64,000 nt of DNA from the IMG/VR virus record IMGVR_UViG_3300033146_005641, positions 1 through 64,000 of that record; one strand, written 5' to 3'. The translations under genes were made by a program, and so were the position numbers. Of this stretch, positions 1 through 7,852 are shown in pieces (the first letter of the stretch is position 1; each line of letters opens with the position of its first letter). Below the pieces are notes generated by a model. That model did not search any database. It was not told where the DNA came from and saw only the letters and a program-made list of their open reading frames with translations. This DNA comes from a virus.

Positions 1-483
1 ACCTCTCTAGAAGGGGCTCCTGAGATAGTTAATGGTAGTTTTTACTGTAATGAAAACAATCTAACTTCTCTAGAAGGAGTTCCTAAGGTAGTTAGAGGAG
101 ATTTTAATTGTTCTTACAACGATATATCTTCTCTAGAAGGGGTTCCTGAGTTAGTCGGTGGTATTTTTTATTGTTATAAAAACAATCTAACTTCTCTAGA
201 GGGTTCTCCTAAGGTAGTTAGAGGAGATTTTGATTGCTCTAAAAATAATCTAACTTCTCTAGAAGGGGCTCCTGAGGTAGTCGATGGTATTTTTTATTGT
301 TATAAAAACAATCTAACCTCTCTAGAGGGATCTCCTAAGGTAGTTAATGGTAGTTTTTACTGCTATGATAATCGATTATCTTCCCTAGAGGGACTACCTT
401 ATTCTAAATATGTATACTCTGATTTTAATAAAAATGAAGTTAATGATTACTTAAAATCTAAATTCCCTCAACATTTTATCTAA
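1..483 (+). CDS. Leucine-rich-repeat protein, C-terminal part (5' end outside window)
   Basis: The frame is open from base 1 to TAA at 481-483, so the start lies upstream. It holds about six repeats of about 23 residues with the pattern NLTSLEGxPxVVxGxFYC, a phage leucine-rich-repeat type. A capping segment (LEGLPYSKYVYSDF) and the C-terminal tail KFPQHFI follow. The same architecture recurs at 538-1830 and, broken, at 36939-37628. Such repeats normally form protein-binding solenoids; no partner can be named. The next gene has its own promoter just after this stop. Confidence 0.85.
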   Translation, partial: TSLEGAPEIVNGSFYCNENNLTSLEGVPKVVRGDFNCSYNDISSLEGVPELVGGIFYCYKNNLTSLEGSPKVVRGDFDCSKNNLTSLEGAPEVVDGIFYCYKNNLTSLEGSPKVVNGSFYCYDNRLSSLEGLPYSKYVYSDFNKNEVNDYLKSKFPQHFI

Positions 484-507
484 TTTTAAGTCTCTTTATT
501 CTATAAT
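484..507 (+). promoter_or_regulatory. Early-type promoter
   Basis: TTTTAAG and TATAAT are separated by 11 bases, starting directly after the upstream stop codon. A leader ending in GATAGAAAG precedes the ATG at 538. The same arrangement recurs across the window. Confidence 0.75.
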
Positions 508-537
508 ATGTTAATATAAAGATAGAAGGATAGAAAG

Positions 538-1830
538 ATGAGGTTTAAAGATACTAAATATGGTGATTTAACAGGACAAACCTATGAAGGAGATATTGAT
601 GTAGTTAATTCGGAACTAGCCTCTCTAGAAGGGGCTCCAGAGGTAGTTAAAGGAAGTTTTTACAGCTTTAATAATCAATTAACCTCTCTAGAAGGGGCTC
701 CTGAGATAGTTAATGGTAGTTTTTACTGTAATGAAAACAATCTAACTTCTCTAGAAGGAGTTCCTAAGGTAGTTAGAGGAGATTCTCTAGAAGGTGCTCC
801 AGAGGTAATTGGTGGTAGTTTTTACTGTAATGAAAACAATCTAACTTCTATAGAAGGAGCTCCTAGTGTGGTTGATGGTAATTTTTATTGCTCTAAAAAT
901 AATCTAACTTCTCTAGAGGGGTCTCCTGAGGCGGTCGATGGTAATTTTAATTGTTCTAAAAATAATCTAACTTCTCTAGAAGGTGCTCCAGAGGTCGTTA
1001 AAGGAGATTTTGATTGTTCAGAAAATGATCTAGCTTCTCTAGAAGGAGCTCCTAAGACAGTTAAAGGAGATTTTTATTGTTCTTACAACAATTTAACTTC
1101 TCTAGAGGAAGTTCCGGAGGTAGTCGATGGTAGCTTTTATTGTTCAAACAATCAACTAACTTCTCTAGAGGGAACTCCTGAGGTAGTCGATGGTAGTTTT
1201 GATTGCTCTAAAAATAATCTAACTTCTCTGGAAGGTGTTCCAGAGGTAGTTAATGGTAATGTTAATTGCTCTAAAAATAATCTAACTTCTCTAGAGGGGT
1301 CTCCAGAGGTAATTAAAGGAGGATTTTACTGTAACGAAAACAGTCTAGTCTCTCTAGAAGGATCTCCTGAAGTAGTTAGAGGATATTTTGATTGTTCAAA
1401 CAATCAACTAACTTCTCTAGAGGGGGCTCCTAGGGCGGTTGATGGTAATTTTAATTGCTCTAGCAACAATCTAGCTTCTCTGGAAGGAGCTCCTGAGGTA
1501 GTTAATGGTGTTTTTTATTGTTATAATAATCAATTAGCTTCTCTAGAAGGGTCTCCTGAGGTAATTAGAGGAGATTTTGATTGTTCTTACAATAATTTAA
1601 CTTCTCTAGAAGGTGCTCCTAGGGTGGTCGATGGTAATTTTTATTGCTATGATAATCAATTAACTTCTCTAGAGGGTGCTCCGGAGGTAGTCGATGGTAG
1701 TCTTGACTGTTCTAAAAATAATCTAACTACTCTAGAGGGTCTACCATACTCTAAAAATGTTAGTTCAGATTTTAGTAAATTAGAGGTTGATGAGTATATG
1801 AAGGATGTATTTCCTTATCATTTTATCTAA
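538..1830 (+). CDS. Leucine-rich-repeat protein (complete)
   Basis: This 430-residue protein has a short N-terminal segment (MRFKDTKYGDLTGQTYEGDI) also found on the broken paralogue at 36939. About 17 repeats of about 23 residues follow (LTSLEGAPEVVxGxFxCxxN), then the cap LEGLPYSKNV and the tail VFPYHFI. Near residue 82 a repeat is shortened (VVRGDSLEGAP), a footprint of in-frame deletion between tandem repeats. No signal peptide or enzyme motif is visible. It is probably a protein-interaction solenoid; the Cys at a fixed repeat position suggests a cytoplasmic protein. Function unknown. Confidence 0.85.
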   Translation: MRFKDTKYGDLTGQTYEGDIDVVNSELASLEGAPEVVKGSFYSFNNQLTSLEGAPEIVNGSFYCNENNLTSLEGVPKVVRGDSLEGAPEVIGGSFYCNENNLTSIEGAPSVVDGNFYCSKNNLTSLEGSPEAVDGNFNCSKNNLTSLEGAPEVVKGDFDCSENDLASLEGAPKTVKGDFYCSYNNLTSLEEVPEVVDGSFYCSNNQLTSLEGTPEVVDGSFDCSKNNLTSLEGVPEVVNGNVNCSKNNLTSLEGSPEVIKGGFYCNENSLVSLEGSPEVVRGYFDCSNNQLTSLEGAPRAVDGNFNCSSNNLASLEGAPEVVNGVFYCYNNQLASLEGSPEVIRGDFDCSYNNLTSLEGAPRVVDGNFYCYDNQLTSLEGAPEVVDGSLDCSKNNLTTLEGLPYSKNVSSDFSKLEVDEYMKDVFPYHFI

Positions 1831-1831
1831 C

Positions 1832-1854
1832 TTTAAGTCTTGTTATATTATAAT
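1832..1854 (+). promoter_or_regulatory. Early-type promoter
   Basis: TTTAAGTCTT lies 11 bases upstream of TATAAT, an exact match to the recurring form. It is followed by AGAGAAAAGGATAGAAAG and the ATG of the VWA-domain gene. Confidence 0.8.
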
Positions 1855-1883
1855 ATATTATATAAAGAGAAAAGGATAGAAAG

Positions 1884-3191
1884 ATGAATTCTTTACAAGA
1901 AAAATTTCAAGAAGCCGTAGTAAATTTGATCAGTAATGAAAAATACGTAGATCTTAGCTTTTACGGATTTATTATAGCTAAACTAAATGTTAAATATGCC
2001 AAAAATATGCCTACGGCGGGTGTAAGTTTTAATAAAGATTCATTAAATTATAATTTGATGATTGGACATGCTTTCGATAAATGGAATCTTGAAGAAAGAA
2101 TTGCGGTGCTGATTCACGAATGTAGACATATTTTAGGTCTTCATACAATTCGTAAAGGCGAAAGAGATCATCAATTATTTAATGTAGCTACAGATATTGC
2201 TATTAATCAGTTGATTAGAAACATTCCCGAGGGTGGAGTTTTTCCAGAGACTTTTGATTTTCCCAAAAACGAAAGCGCAGAAACTTATTATGAACTTCTC
2301 AAAAAAGAGAAAGAAAAACAAGAGCAATCTAAAAAAGAGCACGAAGAAAATGAAAAGGATAGTGAGAATGACGAAAATGAAACAGACTCTCAAGAAGATT
2401 CTAATTGTTCTTCTAGCGGATGGAAACCTGATAAAAATTCAAAAGGTGAAACTAAACCTGATTTAACTAGCCTTGATAAAGAGCCTCAAACTTTAGATGT
2501 TCATGATTGGAGCGATGAGGGAAATTCAGATGAGGGATTAGAAGAGCTTCAAAAATCTATAGCCGAAAATATGGTTAGAGAGGCTATAGATCAAACAAGA
2601 GGAAATTTACCACAGGATATTGAAAAAATTCTTGAATTTCTTAAAAAGAAAGCTAAAATTTCCTGGAAAAAAGAGCTTCGTAAAATTATTAGTTCAAGAA
2701 ACGGAGCAAGAATTGAGACTATTAAACGAAAAAATAGAAGATTTCCACACAGAGCAGATCTTAGAGGTAGAAAAGTACAAAAAGATAAACCTGTTGTTTT
2801 TGTAGGTGTAGATACTTCAGGCTCTATGGACGATAGCGATGTACTCAATGGGTTAGTAGAAATTAATGAAGTCATTAAAAATGTAGGTGAGCTTAAAATT
2901 ATCCAAATTGATACTGAGATTAAAGGTATTCAGAGTTTCGATAAAAATAATTTTAAAAGATTTAAAAGAAAAGGTTATGGTGGTACTTATATGGGTGCAT
3001 GTCCCGAATATATTGAAAAAAATAGATTGAAATGTGATGTATTGATAATGATTAGCGATATGTGGATCGAAAATATTCCTTCCGATGATAATTGGAAAAG
3101 TTTTAAAAAATCTGTCCTATGGCTTAGTACTTCAGGCGAAACACCAGAAATTCTAAGACATCATAAAATCTTTAATATCAGAAACGCCTAA
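1884..3191 (+). CDS. DUF2201-type metallopeptidase-like / VWA domain protein
   Basis: The N-terminal half (residues ~1-130) carries VLIHECRHILGLH, a zincin-like HExxH motif typical of DUF2201. A highly charged Glu/Lys/Asp linker spans ~140-215. The C-terminal half is a von Willebrand A domain with the MIDAS start DTSGSM at ~310 and conserved GGTYMG and ISDMW segments. Families of this kind usually pair with MoxR AAA+ ATPases, and one is encoded at 3682-4794. Inference: a chaperone-like pair that remodels or activates a target. It ends without the PQYFI tail. The Arg within the HECRH motif makes peptidase activity uncertain. Confidence 0.8.
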   Translation: MNSLQEKFQEAVVNLISNEKYVDLSFYGFIIAKLNVKYAKNMPTAGVSFNKDSLNYNLMIGHAFDKWNLEERIAVLIHECRHILGLHTIRKGERDHQLFNVATDIAINQLIRNIPEGGVFPETFDFPKNESAETYYELLKKEKEKQEQSKKEHEENEKDSENDENETDSQEDSNCSSSGWKPDKNSKGETKPDLTSLDKEPQTLDVHDWSDEGNSDEGLEELQKSIAENMVREAIDQTRGNLPQDIEKILEFLKKKAKISWKKELRKIISSRNGARIETIKRKNRRFPHRADLRGRKVQKDKPVVFVGVDTSGSMDDSDVLNGLVEINEVIKNVGELKIIQIDTEIKGIQSFDKNNFKRFKRKGYGGTYMGACPEYIEKNRLKCDVLIMISDMWIENIPSDDNWKSFKKSVLWLSTSGETPEILRHHKIFNIRNA

Positions 3192-3229
3192 AGTTTCTGA
3201 TATATTTCACTTATCACTTAGAGGTAAAG

Positions 3230-3628
3230 ATGAACCTAAACGAATTTATTGATCTTATTAGATCTAAAAGAACTATTAGTTTTAGAATAGATTCTCTAGA
3301 AGAGTTTAAAGAGATTTCAACTATTATAAACATTTTAGAAGATATAGGTGTAGTAAAGAAAAAATTACATATTGAGAAAAGAGTAGGAGATATAATACTC
3401 GATTCTTATAAAGATGAGAGTAAAGACTATCATAATATTCCTTGTTATGTTTCTTTAATGGCGAATAATGATGAAATTTTAACAGGACATCAGGGTGTAA
3501 ATACAAAAATGGAAAATCCTCTAAATACTAGTAGCTGGCCCGCCAGGCTATATTATGAGACATATAAAAACGCTAAACATTTGAAAGATTATATCGATAT
3601 TAGTAGATATCCTCAATATTTTATATAA
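3230..3628 (+). CDS. Hypothetical accessory protein with PQYFI tail
   Basis: A 132-residue protein with no recognised domain, lying between the VWA gene and its MoxR partner. It opens with an acidic/basic helix (MNLNEFIDLIRSKRTISFRI) and ends SRYPQYFI, the shared C-terminal tail. The RBS is GAGGTAAAG. The next gene has a separate promoter directly after the stop. The position suggests, but does not show, a link to the VWA-MoxR pair. Confidence 0.75.
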   Translation: MNLNEFIDLIRSKRTISFRIDSLEEFKEISTIINILEDIGVVKKKLHIEKRVGDIILDSYKDESKDYHNIPCYVSLMANNDEILTGHQGVNTKMENPLNTSSWPARLYYETYKNAKHLKDYIDISRYPQYFI

Positions 3629-3629
3629 C

Positions 3630-3652
3630 TTTAAGGTGGACTATATTATAAT
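3630..3652 (+). promoter_or_regulatory. Early-type promoter
   Basis: TTTAAG-N11-TATAAT followed by the conserved leader AGAGAAAAGGATAGAAAG and ATG 3682. Confidence 0.75.
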
Positions 3653-3681
3653 ATGTTATATAAAGAGAAAAGGATAGAAAG

Positions 3682-4794
3682 ATGTTAATTTCAAAAATGA
3701 AAGATGTATTTCAAGTAGCTCATATGAGTAATGATGCTGTACGTATGGTAGGACTTCACGGTATTGGTAAGTCTCAAGTAGTTGAACAATTTGCTAAAGA
3801 TAATGATTATCATATCGAAACATTATTTTTAAGTCAAAATGAGGTAGCTGATCTTATCGGTATTCCAGATATGAGAGATGGTATTACTTATTGGACAAAG
3901 CCGGTATGGTTAAAACGTATGGAAGATGCTAATCAAGCAGGTAAACATTGTGTATTGTTTCTCGATGAGCTTGCTAGAGCACCGATCGAAGTAAGACAAA
4001 GTGCTTTACAACTAGTTCTTGAAGGACGTATTCATGAACATAATCTACCTATACTCGACGGCTTGAGAACATTGATTGTAGCTGCGGACAATCCGAGTGA
4101 TATCTATCAAACAGATGAGCTTGATGATGCTCTACTTGATCGTTTCGGTAATTATAATGTAACCGTTGATGTAAAAGGTTGGTTGAAATGGTCAAGATTA
4201 AATAATATTAATTCTGTAGTAACCGATTATATCGCCGAGTTTAGTGATAAACTTCATTTCATTCCTGAGGATGAAAATGATAAAGGTGCTACACCTAGAT
4301 CTTGGGCAAAACTTTCAGATTTGATTAATAATGCAGAAAAACTAGGTCTTAGTAAAGGCGTTTTTTCAGAAATGCTTAAAAGTAAACTTGGAGAAACTGT
4401 TGGTTATAGTTTCCTTCATTTCTATAATGATTATGTAAAAATCGTAAAACCTGAAGATATTGAAAAAGCTATTATGAAAAAAGCAGGTAAAGATCTTAAA
4501 AAATCTGAAAAAGAATTTACTAAAATTTCTGAATCAATTCAAAGTATTACGAAAAATATCGAAGCTCTAGCCGCGAGTGAACTTGCTAATAAGATGAAAG
4601 AATTAACTAAAGAAGATGAAAAATGGTATGATATCCTTACTATTTATCTTGATTCATTGAATGTCGAAGTTTTTGTAAGTATTATTAAAACTTGGAAAGA
4701 GGGTGAAGATAGTGAGTTTTATTTCAAATGGTCAGAAACAGTACCAAATTTTTATATTTTCCAAAAAGTTCTAAGAATTAAAGAAGATTCTTAG
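3682..4794 (+). CDS. MoxR-type AAA+ ATPase
   Basis: A 370-residue ATPase. Walker A is GLHGIGKS (~24-31), Walker B is VLFLDELARA (~94-103), sensor 1 is in VAADNPSD and the arginine-finger region is LLDRFG (~150). A helical C-terminal part with a Lys/Glu-rich coiled segment spans ~255-310. The 'LARAP..VRQSALQLVLEGR' stretch is typical of MoxR proteins, which work with VWA-domain partners, and that partner lies just upstream (1884-3191). Inference: an ATP-driven remodelling pair acting on a phage or host complex. It has its own early promoter and no PQYFI tail. Confidence 0.85.
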   Translation: MLISKMKDVFQVAHMSNDAVRMVGLHGIGKSQVVEQFAKDNDYHIETLFLSQNEVADLIGIPDMRDGITYWTKPVWLKRMEDANQAGKHCVLFLDELARAPIEVRQSALQLVLEGRIHEHNLPILDGLRTLIVAADNPSDIYQTDELDDALLDRFGNYNVTVDVKGWLKWSRLNNINSVVTDYIAEFSDKLHFIPEDENDKGATPRSWAKLSDLINNAEKLGLSKGVFSEMLKSKLGETVGYSFLHFYNDYVKIVKPEDIEKAIMKKAGKDLKKSEKEFTKISESIQSITKNIEALAASELANKMKELTKEDEKWYDILTIYLDSLNVEVFVSIIKTWKEGEDSEFYFKWSETVPNFYIFQKVLRIKEDS

Positions 4795-4803
4795 GATTTT
4801 CTT

Positions 4804-5022
4804 ATGATGAGTAATAGTATCGAAGAAACGCTTATTAAGAAGCAGGATATAGTCCGAAAGTTGTATTAAAACCTTAGACGGAACTATAACCTTTCTTCGA
4901 GAAAGTAAAATACTTATAATGTCTATAGAGATATTTTACTTTAAAGATAGAATACAAATAGAATTATTGAAATAGAAAATTCAAAAATATTGAGAGAAAA
5001 ATATCCTCAGTATTATATTTAG
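4804..5022 (+). pseudogene. Decayed small gene retaining a YPQYYI tail
   Basis: An ATG at 4804 opens a frame that stops at 4867-4869 (21 residues). The same frame, after a further stop at 4948-4950, ends with REKYPQYYI and TAG at 5020-5022. The C-terminal tail is therefore preserved without an intact gene in front. Start and tail share a frame, so nonsense mutations rather than shifts appear to have broken it. Sequence error cannot be excluded. Confidence 0.5.
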
Positions 5023-5031
5023 GACGTATGC

Positions 5032-5253
5032 GTGACAGATTTTTTTGATATTCCTGCTAAAATAGGAGATAAAATATTATTCGTTAATCAAGATGAGTTT
5101 TGCACGGGAGCTATTCTGGAAAAGATACTTCACTTCGATAATATCAAAGTCTTGGTTAACATTGACAATGAAAAGAAATCTGTATTAGTACATAATAAAA
5201 ACTTTATTATTATAAATGATATTATAAAAAATCATCCTCAATATTTTATGTAG
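5032..5253 (+). CDS. Hypothetical small protein with PQYFM tail
   Basis: 73 residues from a GTG start. It looks like a small beta-rich domain (IGDKILFVNQDEFCTGAIL) and ends KNHPQYFM. It resembles in outline the protein at 14997-15236 (VGDFILYEY...GEIID), which suggests a distant small beta-barrel relationship. Function unknown. Confidence 0.65.
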   Translation: MTDFFDIPAKIGDKILFVNQDEFCTGAILEKILHFDNIKVLVNIDNEKKSVLVHNKNFIIINDIIKNHPQYFM

Positions 5254-5254
5254 T

Positions 5255-5277
5255 TTTAAGTTAAATTATAATATAAT
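5255..5277 (+). promoter_or_regulatory. Early-type promoter
   Basis: TTTAAG, 11 bases, TATAAT (a second overlapping TATAAT lies at 5267). The conserved leader to ATG 5307 follows. It is the last promoter of this type before about 11.5 kb, so it may drive the whole small-gene block up to thyX. Confidence 0.75.
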
Positions 5278-5306
5278 ATATTATATAAAGAGAAAAGGAT
5301 AGAAAG

Positions 5307-5675
5307 ATGACTAAAGAACAAATTAAAAAACATGGTAAAGTAATTAAATGGTTCTGCGATAACCCTGAAAAAGGTGTATGGGTTAAAATATCAAATCGTT
5401 GGGAACAAACAATTGAACCAGCTTTTAATCCTAAACTTATATATATACAAAATGATGAATATGTTGAACTTAGAAAAGCATTGGCTGAAGGTAAAACAGT
5501 ACAATTAGATAATCAGTTTGGATATGATAGTAGCAAATTAAAAAGCTGGATTAAAGTAGACGAAATATACAACCATATACCTATAGCACATTATCGTGTT
5601 AAACTAAATTCAAAGAATGGTATGAAGATGAGTAAATATTTAGATGATAAAGAGATAGAAGATGAAGATAACTAA
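5307..5675 (+). CDS. Hypothetical protein
   Basis: 122 residues, no recognised family. The Trp-rich N-terminus (VIKWFCDNPEKGVWVKISNRW) resembles phage proteins that set out environmental or binding loops, but no function can be assigned. It is the first gene of a tightly packed block with short overlaps. It overlaps the next gene by 14 bases and has no PQYFI tail. Confidence 0.65.
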   Translation: MTKEQIKKHGKVIKWFCDNPEKGVWVKISNRWEQTIEPAFNPKLIYIQNDEYVELRKALAEGKTVQLDNQFGYDSSKLKSWIKVDEIYNHIPIAHYRVKLNSKNGMKMSKYLDDKEIEDEDN

Positions 5676-5850
5676 TGCAATGGTGTTTGTAGAACTAGAT
5701 AATACAAAAGAATTAAGACAGTTATTTATTACAAAGGAAATGACAAAAGTTTTAATCAGCATGATTGAAGCTGGAGCCTTTCATAAAGAAGATGTAACTA
5801 TCAGTGATAAAATCTGTGAAGTATTAAGGATAAAAGATGAAGATAACTAA
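5662..5850 (+). CDS. Hypothetical small protein
   Basis: 62 residues starting in the end of the previous gene (ATGAAGATAACTAA overlap). It ends IKDEDN, as the preceding protein ends IEDEDN, and both ends are encoded by the near-identical run AGATGAAGATAACTAA, a small local duplication. No recognised domain. Confidence 0.55.
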   Translation: MKITNAMVFVELDNTKELRQLFITKEMTKVLISMIEAGAFHKEDVTISDKICEVLRIKDEDN

Positions 5851-5865
5851 AAGTTAGACAAGTTT

Positions 5866-5961
5866 TTGCTTAAGTATGATACGGCTGTTGGAGTAGTTTT
5901 ATTAGTAATGACTGCTTTTGCAGTTATAGGAGCTATATGGGCAGTAGGGAGTATATTATGA
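5866..5961 (+). CDS. Very small membrane protein
   Basis: 31 residues if started at TTG 5866 (LLKYDTAVGVVLL...). Nearly all of it is one hydrophobic helix (VVLLVMTAFAVIGAIWAVG). It overlaps the next tiny gene by ATGA, the translational-coupling pattern used throughout this block. Start codon and RBS are weak, so confidence is moderate. Confidence 0.45.
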   Translation: MLKYDTAVGVVLLVMTAFAVIGAIWAVGSIL

Positions 5962-6056
5962 ACCCAAGTAGCCCTGAAGAAGCGATTGTTGGAATAATAG
6001 GATGTATAGTATTAGTGATACTCGGTAAAATATTCTTAGAAGGCAGGACAGGATAA
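5958..6056 (+). CDS. Very small membrane protein
   Basis: 32 residues (MNPSSPEEAIVGIIG...). An acidic N-terminus is followed by one transmembrane helix (IVGIIGCIVLVILGKIF) and a basic end. It is coupled to the preceding membrane peptide by an ATGA overlap. The pair could act together on the membrane, for example as a holin-like or superinfection-related pair. This is only an inference from size and hydrophobicity. Confidence 0.5.
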   Translation: MNPSSPEEAIVGIIGCIVLVILGKIFLEGRTG

Positions 6057-6080
6057 TATTAAAAATTTAAGGAGTACAAA

Positions 6081-6557
6081 ATGAAAAAATACACAGTAGA
6101 GCTAACAAAAGAACAGTTACAACAATTAGGAATTGAGGTAGAACCTGAATTTACATATCCACTATACAAACGATGGAAAGCTACAGGAGAAGTTGTAAAA
6201 TTCACTTCTATGACAGAAGGTGTTACAGTATGGAGTGGTAATGAAGATAATAAAGTAGGTTATACTTCTGATGCATTTGTAGAGCATACTACCGATATGT
6301 GGGAAGATGTAGCTTATGATTCTGACAGAGATTTATGGGACGGACAACCAATAGAATGTTGGGATAATGCAGGTACTCATCAAAGATTAATTAAGTTTTA
6401 TGATACTGAACATACATGTTCTTTTGACTATACCGGGAAAAGAGATGGCTTGGCTTATAATAATTATAAAGCACTTCCATCCGATAGATACGACAAATGG
6501 ATACTGGAAGCTTATAAAACACTGGAGAAATACAATGACACTCAAACAGCCGATTAA
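6081..6557 (+). CDS. Hypothetical protein
   Basis: 158 residues with a good RBS (AAGGAG). It begins MKKYTVELTKEQLQQLGIEV, a style common in phage accessory proteins of unknown function. A Trp- and Asp-rich centre (WEDVAYDSDRDLWDGQPIECW) follows. No catalytic motif recognised. The next gene starts inside its last codons. Confidence 0.65.
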   Translation: MKKYTVELTKEQLQQLGIEVEPEFTYPLYKRWKATGEVVKFTSMTEGVTVWSGNEDNKVGYTSDAFVEHTTDMWEDVAYDSDRDLWDGQPIECWDNAGTHQRLIKFYDTEHTCSFDYTGKRDGLAYNNYKALPSDRYDKWILEAYKTLEKYNDTQTAD

Positions 6558-6636
6558 AGAGTTTACAAGATGGAAATATGCAAAACCCGTTAAACCTGAA
6601 GATTTATATCAAGGAGAAAAATATGACTGTTGCTAA
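6535..6636 (+). CDS. Very small protein
   Basis: 33 residues from ATG 6535 (MTLKQPIKEFTRWKYAKPVK), overlapping the end of the previous gene. It ends in EKYDCC. Preferred over a longer frame from 6400, which would lie almost wholly inside the preceding gene. Confidence 0.45.
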   Translation: MTLKQPIKEFTRWKYAKPVKPEDLYQGEKYDCC

Positions 6637-6751
6637 AAATAGTTGTGCAAGTATCGGCGATTATCTTCAAATAAGAAGACTAATCAGATACCACATAAGA
6701 CAAAGAGCTGATAGATTTTATCGACTAAGATATTTGAGAAGCAAAAGATGA
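6623..6751 (+). CDS. Very small basic protein
   Basis: 42 residues from ATG 6623 with RBS AAGGAG directly upstream. It is strongly basic and Arg-rich (IRRLIRYHIRQRADRFYRLR), which suggests nucleic-acid or membrane-surface binding. It overlaps its upstream neighbour by 14 bases. Function unknown. Confidence 0.5.
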   Translation: MTVAKNSCASIGDYLQIRRLIRYHIRQRADRFYRLRYLRSKR

Positions 6752-6827
6752 GTGTTACGACAGAAGGTATAAAAAATAGTGGGCTACTTCATAATATAAA
6801 GTTAAGTATTCTTAAAGGAGATAGAAA

Positions 6828-7196
6828 ATGTATCCAAAATATACAAGTTCAGATGGCTACGAATTTGACGATAAAGGTGATTGGGCTATATACGAATTAG
6901 AAAGTTCAAGCAATCCATATTGTAGAGCTGAAAATTATGGTGGAATAAAGCCAGATGACGACGACAATGATAATAGTTATAGCACTTCATATTCACATAA
7001 ACCGACCTATACAATTATTACAAACTTTAAGATTATATATGAAACAGAAAAGGCTATATTATTAAAAGGAGTACCAGATGATTGTTGGATACCAAAAGCT
7101 ATGATATATAATAAAACAAAAGATGCTATCAAAGTATATAGTAATTTTGATGGAAAAGATGCACTGAAACAAAATAGGATTATATGGAATAAATGA
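6828..7196 (+). CDS. Hypothetical protein
   Basis: 122 residues with RBS AAAGGAG. The acidic, Tyr-rich first half (KPDDDDNDNSYSTSYSH) is probably disordered. The second half (FKIIYETEKAILLKGVPDDCWIPKAMI) matches a common phage pattern in which a small fold ends in a 'trp-ile-pro-lys' loop. It overlaps the next start by ATGATG. No function assigned. Confidence 0.6.
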   Translation: MYPKYTSSDGYEFDDKGDWAIYELESSSNPYCRAENYGGIKPDDDDNDNSYSTSYSHKPTYTIITNFKIIYETEKAILLKGVPDDCWIPKAMIYNKTKDAIKVYSNFDGKDALKQNRIIWNK

Positions 7197-7384
7197 TGAC
7201 AGTAGAAGAATTAACAGAAGTTATAAAAAATAGTGGGCTACTTCATTGTGAAATAGCTAAAGCAGTTACAGATGCTATCAAAGAAGATATGGAGAAATAT
7301 TTTAATTCTTCTGCAATGGAAGATTTAGTAAATAATAATGATTATATTTCTTTTTACTTAGCAGCAAGAAGATTTGGAGATTAA
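7193..7384 (+). CDS. Hypothetical small protein
   Basis: 63 residues, predicted helical, starting in the stop of the previous gene. Its first part (IKNSGLLH) is encoded by a 25-base stretch present identically at 6768-6792, where it lies outside an intact gene. That points to a local duplication or gene remnant. Confidence 0.55.
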   Translation: MMTVEELTEVIKNSGLLHCEIAKAVTDAIKEDMEKYFNSSAMEDLVNNNDYISFYLAARRFGD

Positions 7385-7429
7385 TAATAGTAGGAGTAAT
7401 GCTATACTTCCACTATAAGGAGATAGAAG

Positions 7430-7586
7430 ATGAATAATGCAGTTTATGTCAATGGAAAACTTGTTGGATATAGATGTTCTGTTTGTGATGAAATTAAGTC
7501 TAAAATGTGGGGGAACAACATGTAATCAATGTAGAATACTTTTGAAAATTGAAAATATAGCAAGAAGATTTGGAGATAGAAAATGA
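7430..7586 (+). pseudogene. Zinc-ribbon protein split by a one-base shift
   Basis: ATG 7430 has RBS AAGGAG and reads MNNAVYVNGKLVGYRCSVCD, then terminates at 7525. Removing one A from the A run near 7501 would continue the frame as CGGTTCNQC and end at 7586, giving a 51-residue protein with paired CxxC zinc knuckles. The downstream part overlaps the next ATG by ATGA, as neighbours do. This is either a real frameshift, a slippery site or a homopolymer sequencing error. Confidence 0.55.
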
Positions 7587-7852
7587 AGATTAAACAAGAA
7601 GACATAAGAAATAGTATTATATGTATATTTCGTTACTGCTTACACAGAAATACTTATGCAGTATCAACAGCACAAAATATCATAAATTACAATCTGCAAG
7701 ACTTGTCTAACCATGATATAAAGCTTTTTATTAGAGAAATAACTGAAGCTTTTGATGAGTATTCTAAGCATAAATATGCAGGTATAGATAAATCATGGAT
7801 GCAAACAAGAGACCTATTAAAAGATGAATTACAAAGGAGAGACAATGAATAA
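7583..7852 (+). CDS. Hypothetical protein
   Basis: 89 residues, mostly helical (MKIKQEDIRNSIICIFRYCL). Coupled to its neighbours on both sides: it starts in ATGA and its stop overlaps ATG 7845. No recognised family. Confidence 0.6.
   Translation: MKIKQEDIRNSIICIFRYCLHRNTYAVSTAQNIINYNLQDLSNHDIKLFIREITEAFDEYSKHKYAGIDKSWMQTRDLLKDELQRRDNE

Noticed and set aside
1-1830. Possible CRISPR array (regular 69-base repeats)
   Set aside because: The repeats are coding, in frame, have no unique spacers and make a leucine-rich-repeat protein.
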